Of a DNA stretch of 23,991 nucleotides, positions 8,132-17,600 are shown one piece after another. The notes under the pieces are model-generated. The model did no database searches and was not told where the DNA came from. It saw nothing but the letters and a program-made list of their open reading frames with translations. Each line of letters opens with the position of its first letter. Positions within the stretch are counted from its first letter, which is position 1. The translations under genes and the position numbers were made by a program. The stretch spans positions 1 to 23,991 of the forward strand of contig JBBQAM010000058.1 in NCBI GenBank assembly GCA_038316335.1. The letters are read 5' to 3'. The stretch comes from JALHST01 sp038316335. GTDB lineage: Bacteria; Bacteroidota; Bacteroidia; Flavobacteriales; Flavobacteriaceae.

Positions 8132-10972
8132 TCAATGGGCCTCCAACCAGTTATTTCCTTCGCCCAACTCCACTTCTAGAGGAACGGCAAGTGTATAGGC
8201 TTGTTCCATTTCTGTTTTGATGAGGGTTTTCATTTGCGGTAATTCTGGCACATAAACATCGAATACGAGTTCATCATGTACTTGGAGAAGCATTTTGGTC
8301 TTGTACTTGCCATCGCTCAATTTTTTATGGATGTTGATCATGGCAATCTTTATGATATCGGCGGCACTTCCTTGAATTGGGGCGTTGATGGCGTTGCGTT
8401 CCGCAGCCCCTCGTACGACTGCATTCCCGGCATTGATGTCTTTAAGATAACGCCTTCTGCCCAAAACGGTCTGAACATACCCATTTTCCCGCGCAAATTC
8501 GATCTGCTCGTTCATATAACTTCGAAGTTTGGGGTAGGTTTTGAAATAGGTATCTATAAGGTCTTTGGCTTCCGACCTGGAAAGATCGGTCTGATTACTT
8601 AATCCGAAGGCTGAAACGCCGTAAATAATTCCGAAGTTAACGGTCTTGGCGTTACTTCTCTGGTCTCGGGTAACTTCCTTTAAAGGCACATTAAAGACCT
8701 TGGAAGCTGTTGAGGCATGAATGTCCTCTCCATTTTTGAATGCCTCGATCATGGTCGTCTCATCGCTAAGGGCGGCTATGATACGCAGCTCTATTTGTGA
8801 ATAGTCGGCAGATAACAACCTATAATTTTCGTCCCGCGGAATAAAGGCCTTTCGCACTTCCCGACCCCGTTCGGTGCGTATGGGGATGTTCTGTAGGTTC
8901 GGGTTGTTGCTGCTCAGCCGTCCTGTAGCCGCCACCGTTTGCATATAATCGGTATGAACCCTTCCGGTGCTTGGCTCGACCTGTTCGGGAAGCGCGTCGA
9001 CATAAGTGCTTTTAAGTTTACTCAAACCCCTATATTCTAATACGTCCCTGATTATTTCATGATCTTTTGCCAAATAGGAAAGTACGTCTTCGGCCGTCGA
9101 ATATTGACCCGTCTTTGTCTTTTTTGGTTTATCGATTAATTTCAGTTTATCGAATAGGATATCTCCCAATTGCTTTGGGGAGGCGATATTGAATTCCTCC
9201 CCTGCAGCCTTATAGATTTTTGCTTCCAGTTTTGCGAGGTCGCTTTCCAATTCCTTGGAGAGCACCTTTAAAAAGTTCTCATCTAAATTAATGCCCTCGA
9301 GTTCCATGTCGGCCAGTACATTCAGCAGGGGGATTTCAATGGTTTTGAAAAGGTCTTCGGTTTTGGCTTCGGCTAATTCCGGGCGAAAGTGGTGTGCCAG
9401 CTGAAAGGTAACATCGGCATCTTCTACTGCATATTCGGTTTGTTCGTCTAAAGGAACGTCGCGCATATTCAATTGGTTCTTCCCTTTTTTGCCGATCAGT
9501 TCGGTTATTGATACCGGGGTATAGTTCAGGTAGGTCTCTGCCAGGACATCCATATTGTGCCGCATGTCGGGATTGATCAAGTAGTGTGCCAGCATCGTAT
9601 CAAAAAGGGGGCCTTTGACCTTGACCTCGTATTTATTGAGCACTTTGATGTCATATTTGAGATTCTGGCCTATTTTTTCGATTCGCCCTGATTCAAAAAA
9701 GGGGCGAAGTTGCTCTATGATCTTTTGTGATTCATTTCGGTTTTCGGGGAACGGAATGTAAAAGCCTTTTCCACTTTCCCAAGAAAACGCAATGCCGACC
9801 AATTCGGCGGTTAAGGAATTGAGCCCTGTAGTCTCGGTATCAAAACATACCGAAGTTTGTTTCATCAAATTCTGTAAAAACAGTTTCATGGCCATTTCCG
9901 AACCGATACTTTGGTAGACATGGGCCACCTCTTTGATGGTGTTTCTACTTGATACCGATTTGATCGTCGCCGCTGCCGTTGCGTTCCCCTCGTTCCCAAA
10001 AAGTGAAAATTGCCCTCCTCCGGCTTCCTGAACCTGTTTTTTCGCTGTAGGGGTACCGCTCACTTGCGTGGGGGTGGTCGTTTCCTCCCCTGAGAAAATT
10101 TTAATAAACTGGTCGTTTAATCTGCGGAATTCCAATTCTTCGAAGATTTCCTGAACTTTCAAACTGTCTGGGACCGAAAGCTCATAATCCTTGGCGTCGA
10201 ATTGCACGTCGCAAGTAACACAGATAGTGGCCAATTTCTTCGATAGGATCCCAAGCTCTTTGTTTGCCTCGATTTTTTCTTTCATGGCACCTTTGAGCTT
10301 ATCTGTATTGGCCAAAAGATTTTCCATAGAGCCAAATTCCTCTATGAATTTCTTGGCAGTTTTATCGCCAACACCGGGCAAGCCCGGAATATTATCGCTT
10401 GCATCACCCATCATGCCCAAATAGTCAATGACCTGTTCAGGTCGCTCCACACCAAAACGCTTCTGCACCTCTGGAATGCCCCAGATTTCAATCCCATTTC
10501 CCAAACGGGCCGGTCGATACATAAAAATATTTTCAGATACCAATTGGCCGAAATCCTTGTCAGGAGTGACCATGAAAACTTTATAATCCTCCTTCTCTGC
10601 CTGTTTTGCCAAGGTGCCGATAATATCATCGGCTTCCAAACCTGAAAGCTCTACCACGGGAATATGCATTGCCTTCAGGATGCTCTGAATATAGGGCACT
10701 GCAATTTTTATGGCATCGGGTGTTTCGTCGCGATTGGCCTTGTAATCTGCAAAAAGCTCGGTACGTTCGGCACTCCCATCCTTATCAAAGCACACCGCCA
10801 AATGATCCGGTTTCTCACGCTTGATTACATCGAACAAGGAATTGACGAAACCAAGTATGGCAGAGGTGTCCATACCCTTCGAGTTGATCCGCGGACTTTT
10901 GATCAGGGCATAATATCCACGAAAAATAAGTGCAAACGCATCGAGCAGAAAAAGTCTTTTTTGGTCTGACAT
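8132..10972 (-). CDS. polA: DNA polymerase I
   Basis: 946 residues, full length. The 5' nuclease domain is at about 1-295 (LEADDIIG at 112-119, VTPDKDFGQLV, helix-hairpin-helix GLPGVGDKTAKKF). A linker follows to about 345. The 3'-5' exonuclease domain is at about 350-540 with motifs intact: D378/E380 in FDTETTGL, D441 in NLKYD, and Y514/D518. So proofreading should be active, unlike Taq-type enzymes. The polymerase domain is at about 550-946 with motif A around D723 (DYSQIELR), motif B R772-K776-Y784 (RSNAKTVNFGIIYG), and motif C H899-D900-E901. It fills gaps and removes RNA primers in replication and excision repair. It lies 52 bp downstream of the glycosylasparaginase gene on the same strand and may be co-transcribed with it. 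Confidence 0.98.
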   Translation of the reverse strand: MSDQKRLFLLDAFALIFRGYYALIKSPRINSKGMDTSAILGFVNSLFDVIKREKPDHLAVCFDKDGSAERTELFADYKANRDETPDAIKIAVPYIQSILKAMHIPVVELSGLEADDIIGTLAKQAEKEDYKVFMVTPDKDFGQLVSENIFMYRPARLGNGIEIWGIPEVQKRFGVERPEQVIDYLGMMGDASDNIPGLPGVGDKTAKKFIEEFGSMENLLANTDKLKGAMKEKIEANKELGILSKKLATICVTCDVQFDAKDYELSVPDSLKVQEIFEELEFRRLNDQFIKIFSGEETTTPTQVSGTPTAKKQVQEAGGGQFSLFGNEGNATAAATIKSVSSRNTIKEVAHVYQSIGSEMAMKLFLQNLMKQTSVCFDTETTGLNSLTAELVGIAFSWESGKGFYIPFPENRNESQKIIEQLRPFFESGRIEKIGQNLKYDIKVLNKYEVKVKGPLFDTMLAHYLINPDMRHNMDVLAETYLNYTPVSITELIGKKGKNQLNMRDVPLDEQTEYAVEDADVTFQLAHHFRPELAEAKTEDLFKTIEIPLLNVLADMELEGINLDENFLKVLSKELESDLAKLEAKIYKAAGEEFNIASPKQLGDILFDKLKLIDKPKKTKTGQYSTAEDVLSYLAKDHEIIRDVLEYRGLSKLKSTYVDALPEQVEPSTGRVHTDYMQTVAATGRLSSNNPNLQNIPIRTERGREVRKAFIPRDENYRLLSADYSQIELRIIAALSDETTMIEAFKNGEDIHASTASKVFNVPLKEVTRDQRSNAKTVNFGIIYGVSAFGLSNQTDLSRSEAKDLIDTYFKTYPKLRSYMNEQIEFARENGYVQTVLGRRRYLKDINAGNAVVRGAAERNAINAPIQGSAADIIKIAMINIHKKLSDGKYKTKMLLQVHDELVFDVYVPELPQMKTLIKTEMEQAYTLAVPLEVELGEGNNWLEAH

Positions 10973-11024
10973 GTAATAGTGAGGTTAGGATTTAATAATT
11001 AAAATAGCATGTACGGGACATCTT

Positions 11025-12020
11025 TTAGGTTTTTAAGAGGGAATGCGATGGATGGTTAATTTGTCCAGTTGCGGTAATCATATTATAACTAAAACCGGGA
11101 TGTATACAATAACCCCCGGTCTCCCCTTTTTTATTGATAGCGATAAAACCGATTTGAAAATCGAGTGTACCCTTATTTTTGGCTACGATTCGTTTTACGC
11201 CTTCCTCACAGGCTTCCTGGGGCGATTTGCCCTGTCGCATCAGTTCTACGATCAGAAAACTTCCCACTGTACGAACCACTTCTTCGCCAACGCCGGTCGC
11301 GGTCGCCCCACCTATCTCATTATCTACAAAAAGACCTGCTCCGATAATCGGTGAATCACCTACCCGTCCTGCCATTTTATACGCCATACCGCTCGTAGTG
11401 CAGGCACCGGCCAAATCCCCGTTTTTATCAATGGCAAGCATGCCGATCGTGTCGTGGTTCTCGATGTTAATGACCGGCTGGTATTTTGAGGTCTTCTTCC
11501 ATTCGATCCATTCTTGCCGTGATTGTTCGGTCAGTAAATTTGTTTTTTCAAATCCTTTCTCGTAGGCAAATTGTTCGGCTCCTTTTCCGGCAAGCATCAC
11601 ATGGGGTGTATCCTCCATTACTTTGCGGGCCACCGAGATCGGATGCACTATGTTCTGCATACAGAGTACGGCACCACAGTTGCCATCCTTGTCCATAATA
11701 CAAGCGTCCAGGGTTACGTTACCATCCCTGTCTGGCCGACCTCCAAGGCCCACGGTCTGGTTGCTCGCATCGGCTTCTTCGACCATGACTCCTTGTTCCA
11801 CCGCATCGAGCGAACTTCCACCGACACTAAGTACCTCCCAGGCCTTGGCCGTGGAATTGTGGAAATCCCAAGTGCAGATAACAATGGGTCGCACTCCTTC
11901 TGTATCGATTGTTTTCGGTACCATATCCTGTTTTTTATCGGTAGAGGAGGCCATCATGGGAGCTGTTAGTATGCTGGCCGTAATTGCGCTCGTATTTTTG
12001 AGAAATTTTCTTCGCTGCAT
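11025..12020 (-). CDS. N4-(beta-N-acetylglucosaminyl)-L-asparaginase
   Basis: 331 residues. The N-terminus MQRRKFLKNTSAITASIL is a twin-arginine (Tat) signal, so a folded enzyme is probably sent to the periplasm. This Ntn hydrolase cleaves itself before a Thr, which then becomes the nucleophile that splits the GlcNAc-Asn bond of N-linked glycan fragments. The key motif HDTIGM places the catalytic Thr at 191. Other family residues are visible: W51 in TWDFH, R219 and D222 in GRVGDSP, and the TGVGEE turn near 242-247. The length fits the flavobacterial enzyme. It is divergent from cutC (41 bp between starts). Isoaspartyl peptidase/asparaginase is the alternative in the same superfamily, but HDTIGM and TWDFH favour glycosylasparaginase. 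Confidence 0.9.
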   Translation of the reverse strand: MQRRKFLKNTSAITASILTAPMMASSTDKKQDMVPKTIDTEGVRPIVICTWDFHNSTAKAWEVLSVGGSSLDAVEQGVMVEEADASNQTVGLGGRPDRDGNVTLDACIMDKDGNCGAVLCMQNIVHPISVARKVMEDTPHVMLAGKGAEQFAYEKGFEKTNLLTEQSRQEWIEWKKTSKYQPVINIENHDTIGMLAIDKNGDLAGACTTSGMAYKMAGRVGDSPIIGAGLFVDNEIGGATATGVGEEVVRTVGSFLIVELMRQGKSPQEACEEGVKRIVAKNKGTLDFQIGFIAINKKGETGGYCIHPGFSYNMITATGQINHPSHSLLKT

Positions 12021-12061
12021 GAATTTGGATGTTTACTTTTAGGGCGTTAAATATAGCAAAA

Positions 12062-12784
12062 ATGCTGGTAGAAGTCTGTGCTAATTCGGTTGAATCTGCC
12101 CTAAATGCACAAAAGGCGGGAGCAGACCGTATCGAGCTTTGTACAGAGCTCGGCGTTGGGGGCGTAACGCCTTCGTACGGCCTCTTGAAGCAAATAAGGC
12201 AAAGACTACAACTGCCTGTTAAGGTGTTGATCCGACCTCGAAGTGGGGACTTTACCTATTCAGAGGCGGCATTCGATGCGATGCTCCAAGACATAGACCT
12301 GTGTGTTAAATTGGGATTTCAGGGTATTGTTTCAGGGGTCTTGCACAGCGACTTTACATTGGATGTGGAGCGTACGAAACAATTGATAGCCCGATCGAAC
12401 GGTCTCGAATTTACATTTCACAGGGCATTTGATTGGGTCAAAGATCCATTTCAAGTATTACAACAACTTGAAGAACTAGGCGTACATACCGTTTTAACCT
12501 CAGGACAAAGCAGTTCGGCATTGCAGGGTATCGAATTGCTTTCAGAACTTCATAAAATGGCTTCCTCGTGCACAGTTATGCCCGGAGGAGGTATTCTTCC
12601 CGAGAACGCTAAAATATTCAAGGATAAAGGTTTTGGGGCCATTCATCTTTCTGGCATCAGATTTAAAAAATCGTTGCCTGTCTCACCGTTAGTCCCTATG
12701 TCTTCTCCTGCCCTTCTAAAAGATGACGAAATCGGGATATCGGATACTGAATTGATTCGAAAGATTGTACGAAACGTTAAATAA
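12062..12784 (+). CDS. cutC: CutC family protein
   Basis: 240 residues from ATG 12062, giving the family's usual start LVEVCANSVESALNAQKAG. An upstream ATG at 12029 is in frame but adds eleven non-conserved residues and would leave almost no leader next to the divergent gene. TIM-barrel landmarks: ADRIELC, VLIRPRSGDF, FHRAFDW, TVLTSGQ, VMPGGGI. The family is named for copper tolerance in E. coli, where the phenotype was later traced to an sRNA overlapping the gene's 3' region. The true biochemical role is therefore unsettled, and a metal role should not be taken for granted. It is followed 55 bp later by a metallophosphoesterase gene. Confidence 0.93.
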   Translation: MLVEVCANSVESALNAQKAGADRIELCTELGVGGVTPSYGLLKQIRQRLQLPVKVLIRPRSGDFTYSEAAFDAMLQDIDLCVKLGFQGIVSGVLHSDFTLDVERTKQLIARSNGLEFTFHRAFDWVKDPFQVLQQLEELGVHTVLTSGQSSSALQGIELLSELHKMASSCTVMPGGGILPENAKIFKDKGFGAIHLSGIRFKKSLPVSPLVPMSSPALLKDDEIGISDTELIRKIVRNVK

Positions 12785-12819
12785 ACGAAAAATGAGGTAG
12801 CCGTGACCTATTTAAAAAA

Positions 12820-12827
12820 TACTTTTG
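12820..12827 (+). promoter_or_regulatory. -7 promoter element (TACTTTTG)
   Basis: An exact match to the Bacteroidota TAnnTTTG element 12 bases before the metallophosphoesterase ATG. No TTTG lies at the expected distance upstream and the leader would be very short, so this is only a candidate. Confidence 0.3.
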
Positions 12828-12839
12828 TAAAAAAGGAAT

Positions 12840-14069
12840 ATGCTACGTTGGATCTTATTTGTACTTATTTACCTGGCCTTAGGACTTTATTCGCTTCAAG
12901 CCCTAAAAACGGCTACGAGATACCCTTGGGTGTATTATTTATTCATGGCAGTGTCGTTGGTCGTTTTGGGTAATTTTATCTATCAATTTGCGTTAGGTGG
13001 GGACGATGGTCGTGTTCTGAGCAGACCTAAAAGCTATGCGTTTGGATTTTTACTTACTATAGTTACGTTTGAATTGATCACCATCTTTTTCCTTTTTTCA
13101 GAAGACATTTTCCGCCTTTTATCAGGCAGCTATCATAGATTTTTTGGGGTTGCCAAAGAATTCAGCCTTCCCGAAAGACGCAGGTTCCTGAGTATCCTTG
13201 GTCTGGGAATCGCTGCAGTTCCGTTTGGTGCCTTATTATATGGCATGTATAAGGGCAAGTATAATTTTAAGGTATTGAAATATACGGTTGAATTTGATGA
13301 CCTGCCCGACGCGTTTGACGGGTATCGGATAACGCAGATCTCTGACATACACAGTGGCAGTTTCGACAATCGAAAAAAAATCGAATATGCCGTAGACCTT
13401 GTAAATCGGCAAAAGAGCGATGTTCTTTTTTTCACAGGGGATTTGGTAAACAACAAGGTAGGGGAAATGTATCCGTGGCAGGAACTTTTTACCACGCTTA
13501 CGGCCAAGGACGGGAAGTTTTCAATTTTAGGGAACCATGATTATGGGGATTACGTAACCTGGGACACTGAGGAACAAAAGGCTGAAAATCTTGAGGAATT
13601 AAAGCGCTTGCAAAAGGATATGGGCTTTGATCTATTGCTAAATGAAAGTCGATACCTGCGTCGTGGAAATGATCAGATTGCCCTTATAGGTGTCGAAAAC
13701 TGGGGTAGGGGCGGATTCAAAAAAGCGGGAGATCTCACAAAGGCCGCCTCCAAAATAGCGAAAGATGATTTCAAGATTTTATTAAGCCATGACCCTTCGC
13801 ACTGGGAAGATGTCGTGATTCATGATGAATATCACTATCATTTGACCCTGAGTGGCCATACCCATGGTATGCAGTTTGGTATCGAAATTCCGGGATGGGT
13901 GAAATGGAGTCCTGTAAAATGGCGCTATAAATATTGGGCGGGTATGTATGAAGTACTGGGCCAAAAAATCAATGTGAACCGAGGATTCGGGTTTTTAGGC
14001 TACCCAGGAAGGGTAGGCATTTGGCCTGAAATCTCGGTAATAACACTTAAAAAGAAGACCGTAGTTTAA
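12840..14069 (+). CDS. Membrane-anchored metallophosphoesterase
   Basis: 409 residues from ATG 12840. The N-terminal 140 residues hold about four hydrophobic segments (near 4-20, 30-52, 67-87, 117-136). The catalytic domain follows, with all metal ligands of calcineurin-like phosphoesterases: D169-x-H171 (SDIHSG), G200-D201 (FTGDLVNN), G231-N-H233-D (GNHDYGDY), H317 (LLSHDP) and G339-H340-T-H342. This layout resembles the YkuE/YaeI-type membrane phosphoesterases. Known relatives act on phospholipids or UDP-diacylglucosamine-like lipids, but the substrate here is not readable. The active site should sit next to the cytoplasmic membrane. It lies 55 bp after cutC and may be read through from it or start from its own weak promoter. 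Confidence 0.92.
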   Translation: MLRWILFVLIYLALGLYSLQALKTATRYPWVYYLFMAVSLVVLGNFIYQFALGGDDGRVLSRPKSYAFGFLLTIVTFELITIFFLFSEDIFRLLSGSYHRFFGVAKEFSLPERRRFLSILGLGIAAVPFGALLYGMYKGKYNFKVLKYTVEFDDLPDAFDGYRITQISDIHSGSFDNRKKIEYAVDLVNRQKSDVLFFTGDLVNNKVGEMYPWQELFTTLTAKDGKFSILGNHDYGDYVTWDTEEQKAENLEELKRLQKDMGFDLLLNESRYLRRGNDQIALIGVENWGRGGFKKAGDLTKAASKIAKDDFKILLSHDPSHWEDVVIHDEYHYHLTLSGHTHGMQFGIEIPGWVKWSPVKWRYKYWAGMYEVLGQKINVNRGFGFLGYPGRVGIWPEISVITLKKKTVV

Positions 14070-14129
14070 TTTTTTCATAAAGTTAGCAGACAAAAACTAG
14101 GGTAACATCGAATTTTTAACAATTTTTAT

Positions 14130-14137
14130 TACATTTG
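14130..14137 (+). promoter_or_regulatory. -7 promoter element (TACATTTG)
   Basis: An exact TAnnTTTG match 23 bases before the thioredoxin-like ATG, in an AT-rich gap. It would give a leader of roughly 15-20 bases. No clear TTTG at 19 bp upstream, so moderate support only. Confidence 0.4.
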
Positions 14138-14160
14138 GCCAATAACCCAATGCTATTTAT

Positions 14161-14457
14161 ATGTCGAAATTTGGCGATCTTATAGATTTAAAAGTTCCTG
14201 TTTTGCTTGACTTTTATGCGGAATGGAATGAACAGTCAACGGCTATGCATCCTGTGCTTAGGGATGTTGCGGCCGCCTTGGGTGATAAAGGCAAAGTCAT
14301 CAAGATCGACGTAGATAAGAACAAGGAACTTTCACAGGCCTTGCGCGTGAAGGGATTGCCAACCCTAATGATCTACAAGAAGGGGGAAATGGTTTGGCGA
14401 CAGAGTGGGGAACAAGATGCCAACACCTTGATAGGTATCCTTAACGAATACGTTTAA
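14161..14457 (+). CDS. Thioredoxin-fold protein without CXXC
   Basis: 98 residues, the size of a bare thioredoxin domain, with no signal peptide, so cytoplasmic. The fold is clear: VPVLLDFYAEW leads to where WCGPC should be, VIKIDVDKNKEL forms the next strand and helix, and the cis-proline loop GLPTLMIYKKGE (P67) is intact. But residues 23-26 are N-E-Q-S instead of C-G-P-C, and the whole protein has no cysteine. It therefore cannot do thiol-disulfide exchange and more likely acts as a binding, chaperone or scaffold module. The reading frame, start and conserved core look healthy, so this is not simple decay. It is convergent with the DUF2723 gene, with 161 bp between that hold no clear feature. 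Confidence 0.9.
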   Translation: MSKFGDLIDLKVPVLLDFYAEWNEQSTAMHPVLRDVAAALGDKGKVIKIDVDKNKELSQALRVKGLPTLMIYKKGEMVWRQSGEQDANTLIGILNEYV

Positions 14458-14618
14458 ATACCATACGCGCTACTTCGTTTTTAATTACGCATACATTGCT
14501 TGTTTGCTGCGACCTATGATTAGGCAATTTGACGGTTGCTTGGTGCACCCCTGAAAATAGGCATTGTACAATGACTGCATTGACAATCGTCTAAAACGAA
14601 AGGCTGACAAGCTGCTGA

Positions 14619-17600
14619 TCAGTTCTTTGGGACCAATGAAGTGTCCTTTAATTCTTCCAATTCCCCTTTTTCTTCGACCTTGATGGCATCATTGGCCACG
14701 GTATCGATTATGGGTAAAGTGTCCTCAATGTCCGGGTCTGCATTCAATGCAGGATTTACAGTCCCCTCATCTTTGTAGAAATGACTGAACTTGTCGATGT
14801 ATTCATTAAAGATCAAAGTCTCCTTTTCAGCCATTTCACGGTCATTATTATCGATGAGGATGTCGATAATCCTTCGATACGCTTCCATGTCAGATATGAT
14901 ATCATCGATCTTGCCATATTGGGCGTCCAAAGGTATGCCCTCGTAATACTGCAATCTTTCTTGGTAAATGGTCTTTAATTTTTCAAAAAGATCCCGGGCA
15001 TTCTTGGTTTCACCTACTTTATAGTAACCGTCGACAAAAGGTTCAACAAAGGTATAAAAGCCAAAATACGCTACGGGCATATTCTCCATGGCAATATTGA
15101 TTACTTCTTTGGCCTTTTCGATCTTATTTTCTTTCAAAAGGGTTTCCATCAAACGGGCCAAGTTACTTCGATATGAGATTCCTTGAATGCGCGTTTGGGG
15201 ATCGTGATAAATATCAGGACTCCCCGAATTGCCCCATTCCCATTTTTTGATGATGTCGAACATCAGGTCTGCATCGATCCGGCCCATATCAAATGAATTT
15301 TTTCGTTCGGTCTTTATGGGGACCAACTTATAGGCCATCCCGTCTAATTGTAGATAATCCTTCATCCAAATATATTCGGCGTCATCAAAGCTTCCTCCAG
15401 AAAAATAAATAGGCCGTTTCCAATCATTATTTGCAAGGATATCAAGCATCATCATGCTTTTTTTGGTAATGGCATTCGTTGGAAGGTCGACATCGATATA
15501 TTCCAGAATAAGTGCGGAATCTTTTTCTTTTACCAGCCCGCTCTCTAGCACATGCTGCTTGTTTACGGGAATGCGGATCTTATTGGTCGGGTAATACACA
15601 ATATTCAGGGTATTATCAGAGTAATCACTCAAGTCGGCGCCTTGCTGTTGCAAGATGTGCTTCAATTTCGTTTGTGGTTTATCACTATCGATCCAATTGA
15701 TAAAATCCTTTATGGGCCATCTGTTTTCTGTGATGCCTTGATGGTATAGCACGTCCCTGGATCCCCATCGATACCGATCATGCGCGATTTGCGATGGGAT
15801 AGGATCACTTTCGTAGGCCTTCCGCTTCATTTGGTCTACGTACCAATCGGTTTCAAAAAGGCTCGTGCAAACAATGCGAACGTCAGTACGGTATTTTTCG
15901 ATTTCCTGGGCGTACCAAAGTGGAAAAGTATCATTGTCGCCGATCGTAAATAATATTGCCCCTGCATCTTCCTGACACGAATCAAGATAGGCCTTGGCCG
16001 ATGCTCGGGTCGTATAGCGGTTTGCACGGTCGTGGTCATCCCAGTTTTGATATGCCATCACCGAGGGTACTGCCAAGAGGCAGATCAAAGTCACTGCTGG
16101 CGCAAGTACTTTGGGGGTCACCCATTTTTTAAATTCATCGAAAAGGCCGTAGACCCCCAAACCGATCCAGATGGCAAAGATATAAAACGACCCTACCAAT
16201 GAATAGTCACGTTCCCGAGGTTGAAAAATGGCGGGATTCGTATAAAACTGGATCGCGATACCCGTGAACAAAAAGAATATGAGCAATACCCAAAATTGCT
16301 TTGGGTTTTTTGATACCTGAAATATCAGGCCGATAAGGCCTAAAATCAGGGGGAGAAAGTAATAGGTATTGCGTGCCTTGTTGTTCTTGATATCACTCGG
16401 TAGGTTCTCCTGACTCCCCAGCCGCATGCTGTCGATAAAATTAATACCGCTTAACCAGTTTCCATTGTCATTATATCTGCCCTGGACATCATTCTGTTTT
16501 CCAACATAATTCCACATAAAATAGCGCCAATACATATAGCCGAACTGAAATTCGAACATGTACTTTATATTTTGCCATAAACTTGGAGGCTGTACTTCAA
16601 GATATTCACCAAAGCGTTTGAGAAAACTAATATACTGTTCGGCATCGATTTCACCATTTGCAAAGCCTGTTTTCACCTGATCGACGGCTTTGCGAAGTTC
16701 TTCACTCGATTGTTTCATCTTAAAATCCAACGGGCCAAAATAGCGCATATAGTTCTCGGCATTTTGGGTGCTCCACATTCGGGGCAAGAGGCCTTGATGA
16801 TTCGGATTCGGGCCTTGTTGGGCATTTTTATAATGGTTTACGATGATATATTTACCCAAAGTTTCATCTTTTTCGTATTTGGGCTTTTCGTCGGTGTCCT
16901 CCCCTGCTGGTGCAAACATATCTGAATAGTAGGTTCCATAAACCGGGCTGTCAACGCCGGGATATTGTTCCCGATTGTAGTAGGCGAGCAGGGATCGTGC
17001 ATCCGATGGATTGTTCTCGTTAATAATCACATTGGCATTGGCACGGATAGGTAGCATAACCCAAGATGAAAATCCGAACAAAAGGAACATAAGGCCTAGC
17101 ACAATGGTATTGGCAGTCTTGAAATTATTTTTTCGAGTATATCGCAGGCTAAAATAAAAGGCGGCAACAAAAAGTAGGCCTATAATTATAGAACCCGAAT
17201 TGAATGGGAGTCCGATACTATTGATAAAGAATACCTCGCCCCACCCGAAGACTTTTAACACGTAGGTCAATGAAAATTTATAGACCAACATCAGAATCCC
17301 GATAACCGCAATATTGGCGATGAGGAAATTTTTGACGGTCGTGGTCTTATACGTTTTAAAATAATAGAGTAGGCCAATGGATGGAATTGCCAAAAAGCCC
17401 ATGAATTGAATTCCGAAGGTAAGACCGACAATATAGAAAATCAATATAAGCCAACGGTCACTTCGTGGATCGTCAAGATTATCCGTCCATTTTAGGCCCA
17501 GCCAAAGCAGTAGGGCCATGATGAAACTGGCCATGGCATACACTTCGGTCTCGACCGCATTGAACCAAAAACTATCGGTAAAGGCGAAGGCCAACGAACC

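Noticed and set aside
11571..12042. Plus-strand frames of about 130 codons opposite the glycosylasparaginase
   Set aside because: They are antisense shadows of a gene with full catalytic motifs and show no protein-like pattern.
12029..12061. Earlier ATG for cutC
   Set aside because: Adds eleven residues not seen in the family; ATG 12062 gives the conserved start.
14458..14618. Possible terminator between the two convergent genes
   Set aside because: Short repeats such as ATTGTACAATG are present but no stable stem followed by a T-run on either strand.
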